A stretch of DNA of 64,000 bases from JAJNBA01 sp963842295 (GTDB lineage: Bacteria > Actinomycetota > UBA4738 > HRBIN12). Within the stretch, counting starts at the first letter, position 1, and each line of letters begins with the position of its first letter. The position numbers were made by a program, and so were the translations under genes. Below are positions 38,488-47,627 of the stretch, in pieces. Below the pieces are notes generated by a model. That model was not told the DNA's origin. It saw only the letters and a list, made by a program, of their open reading frames with translations, and made no database searches. The DNA lies in contig CAWJFY010000009.1 of the NCBI GenBank assembly GCA_963842295.1, forward strand, positions 124,001-188,000, written 5' to 3'.

Positions 38488-39638
38488 GCCTTCGGGATCT
38501 CCTTGGTCGGGTCGACGAACGGGAGCGCCGCCACGGTCGCATCCCGCTTCCCGTCGCGGACCTCCAGGGCGAGCGGCGTGCCAACCGCCATGTGGCTGGC
38601 CGGCACCCAGGCGTAGCCGATGTTCCGCTCGAGGCGTGGCGACCATGCGCCCGCGGTGACCCGTCCGATCCGGGGGCCCGCCGGCTCGTGTACCGGCCAG
38701 AGGTCGTTGAGCGCGCCCTCGTCGCTCATCGGGGGACCGTCGATATCGATGCCGACGAGCTTGCGATCGACACCTTCCTCGGCGATCCGCCGCAGCGCTT
38801 CCTTCCCGATGAAGTCTGCGTTCTGGTCGAGCTCCACCAGTCGCTCCAGTCCCGTGATGTGGAACGGGGTGTCGTCGGTCCGCATGTCCGAGCCGTAGTT
38901 GAAGATGCCCGCTTCGATCCGGCGCGCCTCGGACGGCGCGATCGCCCGGATGCCGAACGGCGCGCCCGCCTCCTCGACGAGCCGCCACAGGTCGTCGCCC
39001 CGCGAGGAGTCTCGAAGGTAGACCTCATAGCCGACTTCCCCCGTCCAGCCCGTCCGCGAGACGACGACCGGGATCCCGTTCACCTGCGCCTCGGCGCACC
39101 AGTAGTACCGGAGGTCGGCGATCTCGTCCCCGAACAGACCGCGCACGACGTCCTTCGACCTCGGACCCTGGATCTGCATCGGCGACACGTCGGCCTCGAT
39201 GATGTCGACGTCCATCCCCGCCAGGGCAGCCACGCCCTTCGCGAACAGGAGCGCGTCGGAATCGGCGAGGGCGAGCCAGAACCGGTCCTCCTCGAGCCTC
39301 AGCAACACGGGATCGTTCACGATGCCCCCGCGGGCATCCGTCAGCAGTACGTACTTGCACTGGCCGACCGCGCAGGTCGTGAGGTCGCGGCACGTGAGCA
39401 GGTTCGTGAACGCCGACGCGTCCGAGCCGGAGATGTCGACGCATCGCTCGACCGCCACGTCCCACATCGTTACGCCGTTGAGGAGCGCCCAGTACTCGGT
39501 GACGGGGTCGTCGTAAAGGGTCGGGAGCAGCATGTGGTTGTACAGGCCCCAGCTCCGGCACCCCGCACGTTTCGTCGACTCGAAGTACGGAGATTTCCGG
39601 TACCAGGGCTGGATGTAGAAGGTGAACGTTTCTGGCAT
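38484..39638 (-). CDS. GcvT-family, DmdA-like tetrahydrofolate-dependent demethylase
   Basis: A 384-aa aminomethyltransferase-fold protein. Its N-terminal half follows dimethylsulfoniopropionate demethylase (DmdA) more than glycine-cleavage T protein: YNHMLLPTLYDDPVTEYWAL, MWDVAVERCVDISGSDA, LLTCRDLTTCAVGQCKY, NDPVLLRLEEDRFWLALADS and MQIQGPRSKDVV. The C-terminal barrel contains HITGLERLVELDQNADFIGK. It would transfer a methyl group to THF. Whether DMSP, dimethylglycine, sarcosine or another compound is the donor cannot be told. ATG 39638 follows GAGGAG; TTG 39641 is less likely. Confidence 0.75.
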   Translation of the reverse strand: MPETFTFYIQPWYRKSPYFESTKRAGCRSWGLYNHMLLPTLYDDPVTEYWALLNGVTMWDVAVERCVDISGSDASAFTNLLTCRDLTTCAVGQCKYVLLTDARGGIVNDPVLLRLEEDRFWLALADSDALLFAKGVAALAGMDVDIIEADVSPMQIQGPRSKDVVRGLFGDEIADLRYYWCAEAQVNGIPVVVSRTGWTGEVGYEVYLRDSSRGDDLWRLVEEAGAPFGIRAIAPSEARRIEAGIFNYGSDMRTDDTPFHITGLERLVELDQNADFIGKEALRRIAEEGVDRKLVGIDIDGPPMSDEGALNDLWPVHEPAGPRIGRVTAGAWSPRLERNIGYAWVPASHMAVGTPLALEVRDGKRDATVAALPFVDPTKEIPKA

Positions 39639-39735
39639 CAAGGCTCCTCGGTGAAGGGACCGCCGGAGCCTACGATGCAGGCGACATCAAGGACCGGCAC
39701 CCCCGCTCCGATGACGGGACCGGAGGTTCGTGCGC

Positions 39736-40971
39736 ATGACACCGAAGGCCAAGAGACCGAAGGGCCGCGACGTCGCCTCCGGCCCCGATGCGGAGCTCCC
39801 CTATCGGTCACTGGTCGAGCGCGTCCCCGCGATCGTCTACGTCGATCCGGCCGGCCCGGAGCCCACTTCGCCGACCTACGTGAGCCCGTTCATCGAGGAG
39901 CTGCTCGGCTACTCCCCCGAGGTCGCGACCGGGGATCCGCAGTGGTGGGCGACGACGCTCCATCCCGACGATCGGGAGCGCGTCCTGGCGGAGTGGACCG
40001 AGAGCGACGAGACCGGCGAACCGTATGTCGGCGAGTACCGCCTGATCGCCGCCGACGGGCGGAGCGTGTGGATCCGCGACGAGGCCGTCCTCCTGCGTGA
40101 CGACGAAGGGAAACCCGTGCATTGGCAGGGCGTGATGATGGACGTCACCGATCCCAAGCAGGCGAACGATGACCTCGTCCGAGCCTTGGCCCTCGAGAGG
40201 AAGGCCACCGAGGACATGCGGCGAGCCGACGAGATCAAGATGACCTTCCTCACCGCGGTGTCGCACGACATCCGCACGCCGTTGTCCGCGATCCTCGGCA
40301 ACGCCCTGACACTGGAGGAGGGCGATCGGCTCGGCATCACGGAGGAGGAGCGGGACCAACTGATCCACAGCCTGGCGGCGAAGGCACGGCGTCTGAACAC
40401 GATCGTCACCGACCTGCTCGACACAGAACGCCTCGCCAGCGGCGTGCTGGAGCCGAGGCTCCAGGAGGTCGACCTCGGCAGTTTCATCTCGCTCCTCGTC
40501 AGGGACTCCGAAGCGATGGCGGGGCGTCAGGTACAGCTGGACACCGGGGCGGTGACGGCCCGGGTGGATCCCCAGATGATCGCCCGCATCGTCGAGAACC
40601 TGCTGATGAACGCCGCACGGCACACGCCTTCCGGAACGCACGTGTGGGTCCGCGTCCTGCCGGAGGGCGACAACGTGCTCATCGCGGTCGACGATGAGGG
40701 ACCCGGCATCCCCGAGGAGCATCGCGACTCCGTCTTCCAGGCTTTCGAGCACGGTCCCATGACCTCGGTGCACAACCCCGGGGTCGGCGTGGGACTCTCC
40801 CTCGTGGCCAAGTTCGCCGAGCTCCATGGAGGGCGAGTCTGGGTGCAGGACCGGAACGGTGGCGGCGCCTCGTTCAGGGTCCTCATCCCTCGAGGAAGGG
40901 GGCCGGAGGCGACATTCACGTCGAGGGCCGAGGCGACCGATGTATCCACGGACCCCACTCTGAGGACCTGA
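39736..40971 (+). CDS. PAS-domain sensor histidine kinase (one PAS)
   Basis: A 411-aa soluble kinase: one PAS/PAC at about 22-140, HisKA with VSHDIRTPLSAILG near residue 174, N-box ENLLMNAARHTPSG near 287, DDEGPGIPEEHR, and GVGVGLSLVAKFAELHGG near 348. No transmembrane segment, so it senses an internal cue. CGGAGG lies 9 nt before ATG 39736; GTG 39730 is closer. It is followed 6 nt later by a larger paralogue; no response regulator is adjacent. Confidence 0.9.
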   Translation: MTPKAKRPKGRDVASGPDAELPYRSLVERVPAIVYVDPAGPEPTSPTYVSPFIEELLGYSPEVATGDPQWWATTLHPDDRERVLAEWTESDETGEPYVGEYRLIAADGRSVWIRDEAVLLRDDEGKPVHWQGVMMDVTDPKQANDDLVRALALERKATEDMRRADEIKMTFLTAVSHDIRTPLSAILGNALTLEEGDRLGITEEERDQLIHSLAAKARRLNTIVTDLLDTERLASGVLEPRLQEVDLGSFISLLVRDSEAMAGRQVQLDTGAVTARVDPQMIARIVENLLMNAARHTPSGTHVWVRVLPEGDNVLIAVDDEGPGIPEEHRDSVFQAFEHGPMTSVHNPGVGVGLSLVAKFAELHGGRVWVQDRNGGGASFRVLIPRGRGPEATFTSRAEATDVSTDPTLRT

Positions 40972-40977
40972 GCACGC

Positions 40978-43293
40978 ATGAGCACGCCGACGCCGCTCGC
41001 GGACGACTTCCCGGACATCGATCCGGGGTTCCATCACGTGCTCGGGTCGATGCCCGGCGTCGCCTACGTCGAGGCCGAGGGGCTGGGCGGGCCCACCGTG
41101 TACATGAGCCCGCGGATCGAGAGGCTGACCGGGCATGCGCCCGAGCGGTTCCTTGAATCCAGGGATTTCTGGTTCACCCTCGTGCATCCAGATGACCGCG
41201 AACGCGTGGAGGCGGCCGCGGAGGCCGCGAACACATCGTCGTCCTATCTGGAGGAATACCGGATGGTGGCCGCGGACGGCCGCGTCCTCTGGGTGCGAGA
41301 CGAGGCCGTCCATGTCCCGGCGACGGAACGACGCCCCGCCCACTGGATCGGCCTCCTGGTGGACATCACACGGGAGAAGCAAGCGGAAACCCGCGTCGCG
41401 CAGGTCGAGCAGCGCTATCGAACACTGATCGAGCACCTCCCGATCGTCACGTACATCGATGCTCCGGACGAGACCCTGGCCAACCTCTTCGTGAGCCAGC
41501 AGATCAACGACCTGCTCGGGCGCCCGTCCGGGGCGACGGGCGCAGAGTGGGCGGAGCGCGTCCATCCGGAGGATCGCGATCGAGCACATCGAGAGACCGT
41601 CGACGGTGTCCGCTCCGGCGAGCCGTTCACCCTCGAGTACCGGATGGTCCGTGACGACGGTCGTGAGATCTGGGTGCGCGACTCGGCCACGACCGTGCGG
41701 AACGACGTGGGCGAACCCGAGTACGTCCTCGGGTTCTTCTTCGACATCACGCAACGGAAGGAAGCCGAGCTTCGCCTCGAGGAGCTGGAGCGCCGATATC
41801 GCAACCTGGTGGAGCAGCTGCCCGCGGTGACGTACATGGATACGGCGGACGAGGACATGTCGTCGATCTACGTGAGCCCGCAGGTCGAGAAGGTGCTCGG
41901 GCTCTCGGCCGACGCGTTCATCAGCGACGATGCGTGGGCTTCGCATCTCCACCCCGATGATCGGGAGCAGGCGCTCCTGAGGCTCCGTGAGGCGGTACGG
42001 GTGGGGGGTCCCTTCACCCTCGAGTATCGGATGATCCGGCCCGACGAGAGCGTCGTGTGGATCCGCGACCAGGGGACCGTGGTCAAGGACGAAGCGGGAC
42101 TTCCCTCGTACGTGCAGGGGCTCTACGTCGACATCTCCGACCAGAAGCGTCTCGAGTCGGACCTTCGGTCGGAGGCCGTGAAGTTCAAGTCGCTCGCCGA
42201 GCAGATCCCCGCCGTCGTCTACATCGAAGGCGAGGGCGGATCGAACGACGCCCCCCTCTACATGAGCCCCCAGTACGAGGAGCTGTTCGGGTACTCGCCG
42301 GAGGAGCGACAGGCTCGCCCCACCTTGTGGCGCGAGCTGCTCCATCCGGACGATCGGGAACGCGTACTCCTCGCCGAGCAGCGAGCCGACGACGACCATC
42401 CGTTCAGCGAGGACTACCGGATGGTCGCGCGCGACAACCGGATCGTCTGGGTCCACGACACGACCGTGCTGGTCCGCGACGAGTCGGGGGGGCCTCTCTT
42501 CTACCAGGGCGTGATGTACGACATCACCGAGCAGAAGCGGGCGGAGCAGGAGCTGGCACAGGCGCTCGACATGGAGCGCGTGGCCGTCGAGCGATTGCGC
42601 GAGGCAGACGACATGAAGAACACGTTCCTGACCGCCGTGTCGCACGACCTGCGGACACCGCTGTCGGCGATCCTCGGGAGCGCGATCACCCTCGAGAGCG
42701 CCGACGAGCTGGGGATCCCGGAGGAAGATCGCCGACAGCTCATCCGGAGCCTCTCGAAGAAGGCGAAGCGCCTCACGGCGATGGTCAACGACCTGCTCGA
42801 CATCGATCGCCTGACGCGCGGACAGGTGCAACCACGGCGGGAGCTGATGGATCTGGGCGCCCTGCTCGGCCGCACGGCCGCCGAATCCGACGTCCTCGAG
42901 GAGCGGACGGTCCACGTACAGGCCGAGCCGATCGACGCGTGGATCGACGAATCGATGGTGGTGCGGATCGTCGAGAACCTGCTCGTGAACGCCGTCAAGC
43001 ACACCCCGCCGACCTCCTCGATCTGGGTCGGCACGCGCCGGGTGCCGAACGGCGTGATCCTCAGGGTCGAGGACGACGGACCCGGGGTCGCCCTCGACGA
43101 GCGCGACCGTCTCTTCGAGCCGTTCGAGCGAGGAGAGCGCTCGGCCCCCTCGCCCGGCCTCGGCGTCGGCCTGTCGCTGGTGGCCCGGTTCGCCGAGGCC
43201 CACGGCGGGCGCGCATGGGTGGAGGACCGCGAGGGGGGCGGCGCCTCGTTCCGCGTGTTGTTCCCCGAGCCCCCGAGCCGACTCGACCCTTAG
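40978..43293 (+). CDS. Multi-PAS sensor histidine kinase (four PAS)
   Basis: A 771-aa cytosolic kinase. Four PAS/PAC units start at about residues 18, 145, 271 and 401, each with the HPDDRExxxL and EYRMVxxDxRxxWVxD motifs. They are followed by HisKA VSHDLRTPLSAILG near 555, N-box ENLLVNAVKHTP near 666, EDDGPGVALDERD and GLGVGLSLVARFAEAHGG near 730. The transmitter is clearly a duplicate of the one in the preceding kinase. The ligand (haem, flavin, aromatic) is not evident. Convergent with the MFS gene by 4 nt. Confidence 0.92.
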   Translation: MSTPTPLADDFPDIDPGFHHVLGSMPGVAYVEAEGLGGPTVYMSPRIERLTGHAPERFLESRDFWFTLVHPDDRERVEAAAEAANTSSSYLEEYRMVAADGRVLWVRDEAVHVPATERRPAHWIGLLVDITREKQAETRVAQVEQRYRTLIEHLPIVTYIDAPDETLANLFVSQQINDLLGRPSGATGAEWAERVHPEDRDRAHRETVDGVRSGEPFTLEYRMVRDDGREIWVRDSATTVRNDVGEPEYVLGFFFDITQRKEAELRLEELERRYRNLVEQLPAVTYMDTADEDMSSIYVSPQVEKVLGLSADAFISDDAWASHLHPDDREQALLRLREAVRVGGPFTLEYRMIRPDESVVWIRDQGTVVKDEAGLPSYVQGLYVDISDQKRLESDLRSEAVKFKSLAEQIPAVVYIEGEGGSNDAPLYMSPQYEELFGYSPEERQARPTLWRELLHPDDRERVLLAEQRADDDHPFSEDYRMVARDNRIVWVHDTTVLVRDESGGPLFYQGVMYDITEQKRAEQELAQALDMERVAVERLREADDMKNTFLTAVSHDLRTPLSAILGSAITLESADELGIPEEDRRQLIRSLSKKAKRLTAMVNDLLDIDRLTRGQVQPRRELMDLGALLGRTAAESDVLEERTVHVQAEPIDAWIDESMVVRIVENLLVNAVKHTPPTSSIWVGTRRVPNGVILRVEDDGPGVALDERDRLFEPFERGERSAPSPGLGVGLSLVARFAEAHGGRAWVEDREGGGASFRVLFPEPPSRLDP

Positions 43294-44576
43294 GGGGTCG
43301 CCGTCCGGTCTGCGGAGACCTTCTCCACGGGTCCGAACTCGAACGCCTCGTCCGCCTGATGCGGAGGGAGGCCCGGGTGGCGCATCGGGCTTGCCATGAT
43401 CAGCGCAGCCAGCACGGTCATGACCCCGCCGATGGAGTACGCGGTGCGGGGACCGAGCGCGTCGACGATCGGCCCCCCCACGGTGAGCGAGCTCGCGAGG
43501 GCGATCAGCGTCGCGGCTTCCACCGCCCCCGCGACACGGCTACGGACGTCGTCCGGGGTGCGCCGCTGGAGCAACCCCTGCTCGGCCACGCTCGCGAACC
43601 CCTCGCAGATCCCCTCGGCCACCATGAACGCCAGCGCGGCGATCCACACCGGCGACCATCCGATCGCGAACATGATCACGCCGCCGAGCAGCACGGAGAA
43701 GAGCAGCGTGGTTGGTTCGCGCTTCGCCGTGAGCCAGCGCGCGGCGAACACCGCACCGAGCGCCGCTCCCCCTCCCCACAGGGCGGAGATCAACCCATAA
43801 CCGAACGCTCCCTGGCCGAACTCGACCGCGTAGGGCAGCTCCGCGACGAGGATCAGGCCGACCCCGAAGAGCAAGACGGACCAGCCGAGGAGGATCGCCC
43901 GCAGGACCCGGTCACTCATCGCGTAGCGGAAGCCGGCCCTGATCCCGGTGTGCTCGCTCTCGGCGGGCCGTTCATCGTTGAACCGACCGGGCGTGGTCCC
44001 GATGAGCCAGGCGGAAAAGAGGAACGACGCCGCGTTGAGACCGAAGACCAAGGCGCCGGCGGCAAGCAGGCGGTCGGCGGACGCCCCGTCGCCCGCGAGC
44101 GAGCTGACCAGCAGGGTGCCCAGGAGCGGCCCCACGAAGCTCCCGAGGTGCCTCCCGATCGCCACCTGTCCGTTCGCCCATGGGAGATGCTCTTCCTCGA
44201 TCAGGTTCGGGATCGAGGCGCCGGCTACCGCCCAGACGGGCGATTCGAGGATCGCCGTGATCGACGCGATGACCAGGAGCTGGCCGGGGGTCCGGGCGAA
44301 CGCGAGAGCAACGAACCCGCCGGCGGCGCACAGGTCCGAGATGACGAGCACGCGCCGGCGGTCGAAGCGGTCCCCCAGCCAACTCGCGATCGGCTGCACC
44401 ATGCCCTGGACGCCCATCGTGAGCAGCAAGGTCATCGACAGCCAGATGGCCGACTCGCCCGTCAGTCGGTACACGATGTAGGCGAGGACCGCGAACGCAG
44501 CCCCGCTGCCGGTCAGGGAGATCCCCCGCGCCACGGCGACCCGCCGTACCGCTGAGCGCCCGTTGCCCTCGGTCAT
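43290..44576 (-). CDS. MFS transporter (efflux-type)
   Basis: A 428-aa major facilitator with 12 predicted helices; RLTGESAIWLSMTLLLTMGV, then GDRFDRRRVLVISDLCAAGG carries the MFS loop 2-3 motif. The middle loop contains LLQRRTPDDVRSRVAGAVEA, as in the MFS_3/enterobactin-exporter-like group. ATG 44576 preferred over TTG 44585. It is 12 nt below a closely related transporter and is its tandem paralogue. Substrate unknown; drug or siderophore export is typical of the group. Confidence 0.85.
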   Translation of the reverse strand: MTEGNGRSAVRRVAVARGISLTGSGAAFAVLAYIVYRLTGESAIWLSMTLLLTMGVQGMVQPIASWLGDRFDRRRVLVISDLCAAGGFVALAFARTPGQLLVIASITAILESPVWAVAGASIPNLIEEEHLPWANGQVAIGRHLGSFVGPLLGTLLVSSLAGDGASADRLLAAGALVFGLNAASFLFSAWLIGTTPGRFNDERPAESEHTGIRAGFRYAMSDRVLRAILLGWSVLLFGVGLILVAELPYAVEFGQGAFGYGLISALWGGGAALGAVFAARWLTAKREPTTLLFSVLLGGVIMFAIGWSPVWIAALAFMVAEGICEGFASVAEQGLLQRRTPDDVRSRVAGAVEAATLIALASSLTVGGPIVDALGPRTAYSIGGVMTVLAALIMASPMRHPGLPPHQADEAFEFGPVEKVSADRTATP

Positions 44577-44588
44577 CGAGGGCAAGAA

Positions 44589-45869
44589 TCACACAGTGGC
44601 GCGCTCCTCGGTAGTCGGTTCCGGCACGGCGTCTCCTAGGCTGCCCGTCCTACCGTCGTCCGCCCTCAGGCGGATGAGCGGGAGGAGTACGAATGTTGCA
44701 CCAAGGGCGAAGACCCCGGCGATCACGTAGACCGATTGCGCCTCCACCACGCGGAGCACGGGCCCTGCGGCGAGATAGGCGATCGCGAGGCCCAGGGACA
44801 ACACGGCCTCGAGCGCGGCCATGGTCCGGCTCCGGACGGCATCCGGCGTGCGGCGCTGCATGATGCCGTTCTCGGCCACGATCGAGATCCCGTCCGAGGT
44901 ACCCATCACGAGCAGGGACAGGAGGACCAGCGGGAACAGGCCGAAGAGACCGACCCCGAAGGCCGAGACGGCTACCCCGGCCGCGCCGAACACCATCCAG
45001 AGCGGCTCCGTGCGGGCATTCATCCAACGTCCGAACACGGTGCCGAGCACGGAGCCGGTCCCCCAGCACGCGATCAGCAATCCGAAGCCCCAACCCCCCG
45101 TCCCGAACGACTCGGCGAGAGGCGCGTCGGCCACCATCCCCATGCCCATCCCGAGGACGAACACGAGCCAGGCGAACGCCATCCGACGGAGCACCCGCTC
45201 GCGGAACAGGTACATGGCCCCGGCCATCAGCCCCTCGTGCTCCGGGTGCGGGTCGCTGGACCGCTCCTCCTCGAACCGGCCGCGAACCGTCAGCGTGACG
45301 GCGAGCGAGACGAGGAAGGAGATCGCGTTCAGCCCGAAGACGACGGCGCCGGCCAGGTAGAGCCGGTCCGAGGAGGGGACCTCTCCCGGCGCGAGGATCG
45401 CGACGAGGCCTCCTCCGATGACGGGGCCGACCGCGATGCCGGCATGCACGCCCATCGAGACCAGGCTGTTGGCCCACGAGAGATCCTCCTCGGACTCGAC
45501 GAGGTTGGGGATCGCGGCCCTCGAGGCCGAGAAGAACGGGAGCTCCGCGATCGCCGAGCCGAACGCGAGGGCGATCAGGAGTCCGGGATCCTTCGCGAAG
45601 ACCATCGCCGCGAAGAAGACCGCCGAGATGGCCTCGGACCAGATCATCACGGTCCTGCGGTTGAACCGGTCCCCGAGCGCTCCCGTGAGGGGACCGACCA
45701 GACCGGCCACGCCGAACGTGAACAGGAGCGAGAGCGCCTGCATGACGGGCGAGTGGGTTCGCTCCCACACCGTGTAGTTGAGCGCCGTGTACGCGGCGGC
45801 GCCGCCGGTGACGGAGATGAGGCGTCCGATGGCCAGACGACGGACGTTGGACTTCGGTGAGCGAGTCAT
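44589..45869 (-). CDS. MFS transporter (efflux-type), paralogue
   Basis: A 426-aa transporter of the same subgroup as its downstream neighbour (GDRFNRRTVMIWSEAISAVF; IMQRRTPDAVRSRTMAALEA). AAGGAG precedes ATG 45869 by 8 nt. The 5' region holds a 14-codon ORF followed by a stem-loop, a layout expected for translation-dependent attenuation. Both transporters would be co-regulated. Confidence 0.87.
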   Translation of the reverse strand: MTRSPKSNVRRLAIGRLISVTGGAAAYTALNYTVWERTHSPVMQALSLLFTFGVAGLVGPLTGALGDRFNRRTVMIWSEAISAVFFAAMVFAKDPGLLIALAFGSAIAELPFFSASRAAIPNLVESEEDLSWANSLVSMGVHAGIAVGPVIGGGLVAILAPGEVPSSDRLYLAGAVVFGLNAISFLVSLAVTLTVRGRFEEERSSDPHPEHEGLMAGAMYLFRERVLRRMAFAWLVFVLGMGMGMVADAPLAESFGTGGWGFGLLIACWGTGSVLGTVFGRWMNARTEPLWMVFGAAGVAVSAFGVGLFGLFPLVLLSLLVMGTSDGISIVAENGIMQRRTPDAVRSRTMAALEAVLSLGLAIAYLAAGPVLRVVEAQSVYVIAGVFALGATFVLLPLIRLRADDGRTGSLGDAVPEPTTEERATV

Positions 45870-45910
45870 GGAGCGGTCTCCTTGTGCTGCGGAGGATCGA
45901 CGAACGAACT

Positions 45911-45948
45911 ACGGGGCGCGACGCGTGAGACGCGTCAGAGGGCCCCGT
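45911..45948 (-). promoter_or_regulatory. Stem-loop in the MFS leader (possible attenuator)
   Basis: Two nested stems: outer ACGGGGC/GCCCCGT (45911-45917 with 45942-45948) and inner GACGCGT/ACGCGTC (45920-45926 with 45930-45936). The inner stem overlaps the stop codon of the 14-codon leader ORF, so a stalled ribosome would change the folding. No U-tract is seen, so control could act on translation or Rho rather than by intrinsic termination. Confidence 0.5.
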
Positions 45949-45979
45949 GCACTGGTCGTTTCGTCATGTACCGCTTCAT
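45935..45979 (-). CDS. Leader peptide ORF upstream of MFS transporters (14 aa)
   Basis: Encodes MKRYMTKRPVHGAL. TACCCT lies 9 nt before its ATG, so the transcript starts almost at this codon. The stop lies in a strong stem-loop, and the MFS start is 66 nt further on. Short leader ORFs like this control many actinobacterial drug-efflux genes. Peptide size is small, so chance is possible. Confidence 0.45.
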   Translation of the reverse strand: MKRYMTKRPVHGAL

Positions 45980-46038
45980 GGTCCGTCCAGGGTAGCACGG
46001 GGGACCACGGCGCCGACCAGCAGAAGGAGGACTTCGGG

Positions 46039-47625
46039 TCAGGCGCCGAGCGTCACGGCGCGGACCGTGTGGGCGTCGATCGCGTCCCCGACGGTACGCA
46101 AGACGTCGGGCGGAACGGGAGAGTCGACGGTGAGACCCATGAGGGCGTCGCCGCCCGCGCCCTTCCTGCCCACCTCCATCGTCGCGATGTTGATGTCGTG
46201 CTCGCCCAAGATCGTGCCGACCTTGCCGATGATCCCCGGGCGGTCCTCGTAGACGAAGAAGATCAAGTGCGGCGCGGGCTCGATCTCGACCTCGAAGTCC
46301 CAGACCTGGATCACGCGCTCCGAGTTCTTCTTGCCGAGCAGCGTCCCGGCGACCGCGACCTCGGACTCGGACTCGGTCTCCGCGCGCACGGAGATCTGGC
46401 TCACGTAGTCCTGCGAACCGGTCGAGCGCATCTCGCTCACCGTGAGGCCGCGATCGCGGGCGAGGATCGGTGCGTTCACGAACGATACGGGCTCGTTGAC
46501 GGATCGGCCGAGGATGCCTTTCAGGATCGCCAGCGTGAGCACCCGGGTGTCGTGTTCCGCGATCCTCCCGAGGTAGGAGGCGACGATCGACCGAACACCG
46601 CCGTCGGCGAGTCCTGCCGCCAAGGATCCGAGGCGCTCGGCCAGGCCGACGAACGGACGAACCGCCTCGCTCACCTCGGCGCCGGCGGACACGTTCACGG
46701 CATACGGGACGAACTGCCCTTCCAGAGCGAGGCGCACCATCTCGGCGACGGTGATCCCGGCCTTGTCTTGCGCCTCGACCGTCGATGCCCCGAGATGCGG
46801 TGTGACCACGACCTGGTCGAAGCCGAACAAGGGGGAGTCGAGGGAAGGCTCTTCCGCGAAGACGTCCAACGCGGCGCCGGCGAGCCGGCCGTCCTCCAGC
46901 GCCTTCGCCAACGCCTCCTCGTCCACGATGCCGCCGCGCGACGTGTTCACCAGGCGTGCTCCGGGCTTCAGCATCGCGAGCTGGTGCGACCCGATGAGCC
47001 CCTGGGTCTCCGGTGAGCCCGGAAGGTGGATCGAGACGAAGTCGGACTGCACGAGGAGCGACTCGAGGGTGGGCATCACGTCGACGCCCAGCTCCTTCGC
47101 GCGCTCCCCAGAGACGTAGGGGTCGAACGCGATGACGCGCATGCCGAACCCCTGTGCGCGAGGAGCGACCAGTGTGCCGACCCGGCCGAGCCCGATGAGG
47201 CCCAGGGTCTTGCCCGCGAGCTCGACACCCTCCCACCGTTCGCGATCCCATCGACCATCGTGCAGCTCGCTGTTCGCCTGAGGGACGTTCCGCGCTTGGG
47301 CGAGCAGGAGCGCCATCGTGTGCTCCGCCGCGCTGATCGTGTTCGACTGCGGCGCGTTCACGACCATGACCCCTCGGCGGGTCGCGGCATCGACGTCGAC
47401 GTTGTCGACGCCGATGCCGGCGCGAGCGACCACCTTGAGGCGCGTTGCCGCATCCAAGACGTCCGCGGTCACCCGAGTCGCGCTCCGGATCACGAGGGCG
47501 TCGTACGGGGCGATCTCCGCAGCCAGGTCGCCGTGCGCGAGGTCCTCGCGCACGTCGACCTGGAATCGTTGGCGCAGGAGCGCGAGGCCGGCCTCGGACA
47601 GCTTCTCGGTGACGAGGACCCGCAC
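46039..47625 (-). CDS. serA: D-3-phosphoglycerate dehydrogenase
   Basis: First step of serine synthesis. A 528-aa long-form enzyme: the substrate domain with VIRSATRVTADVLDAA, NAD-binding GLIGLGRVGTLVAPRAQGFG, the catalytic NTSRGGIVDEEALAKAL and TPHLGASTVEAQDKAG. An ASB (intervening) domain follows, then a C-terminal ACT domain (IFFVYEDRPGIIGKVGTILG, DINIATMEVGRKG) for serine feedback. GTG 47625 lies 2 nt after the stop of the aminotransferase gene, so they form an operon. Confidence 0.96.
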   Translation of the reverse strand: MRVLVTEKLSEAGLALLRQRFQVDVREDLAHGDLAAEIAPYDALVIRSATRVTADVLDAATRLKVVARAGIGVDNVDVDAATRRGVMVVNAPQSNTISAAEHTMALLLAQARNVPQANSELHDGRWDRERWEGVELAGKTLGLIGLGRVGTLVAPRAQGFGMRVIAFDPYVSGERAKELGVDVMPTLESLLVQSDFVSIHLPGSPETQGLIGSHQLAMLKPGARLVNTSRGGIVDEEALAKALEDGRLAGAALDVFAEEPSLDSPLFGFDQVVVTPHLGASTVEAQDKAGITVAEMVRLALEGQFVPYAVNVSAGAEVSEAVRPFVGLAERLGSLAAGLADGGVRSIVASYLGRIAEHDTRVLTLAILKGILGRSVNEPVSFVNAPILARDRGLTVSEMRSTGSQDYVSQISVRAETESESEVAVAGTLLGKKNSERVIQVWDFEVEIEPAPHLIFFVYEDRPGIIGKVGTILGEHDINIATMEVGRKGAGGDALMGLTVDSPVPPDVLRTVGDAIDAHTVRAVTLGA

Positions 47626-47627
47626 CC

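Noticed and set aside
39808..43203. A 1131-codon open frame on the minus strand opposite both histidine kinases
   Set aside because: It is the antisense shadow of high-GC codons; the plus strand carries all PAS, HisKA and HATPase motifs in two proper genes.
42057..44555. An 832-codon plus-strand frame across the kinase 3' end and the MFS gene
   Set aside because: Out of frame with the kinase and antisense to the transporter; Arg/Gly-rich nonsense composition.
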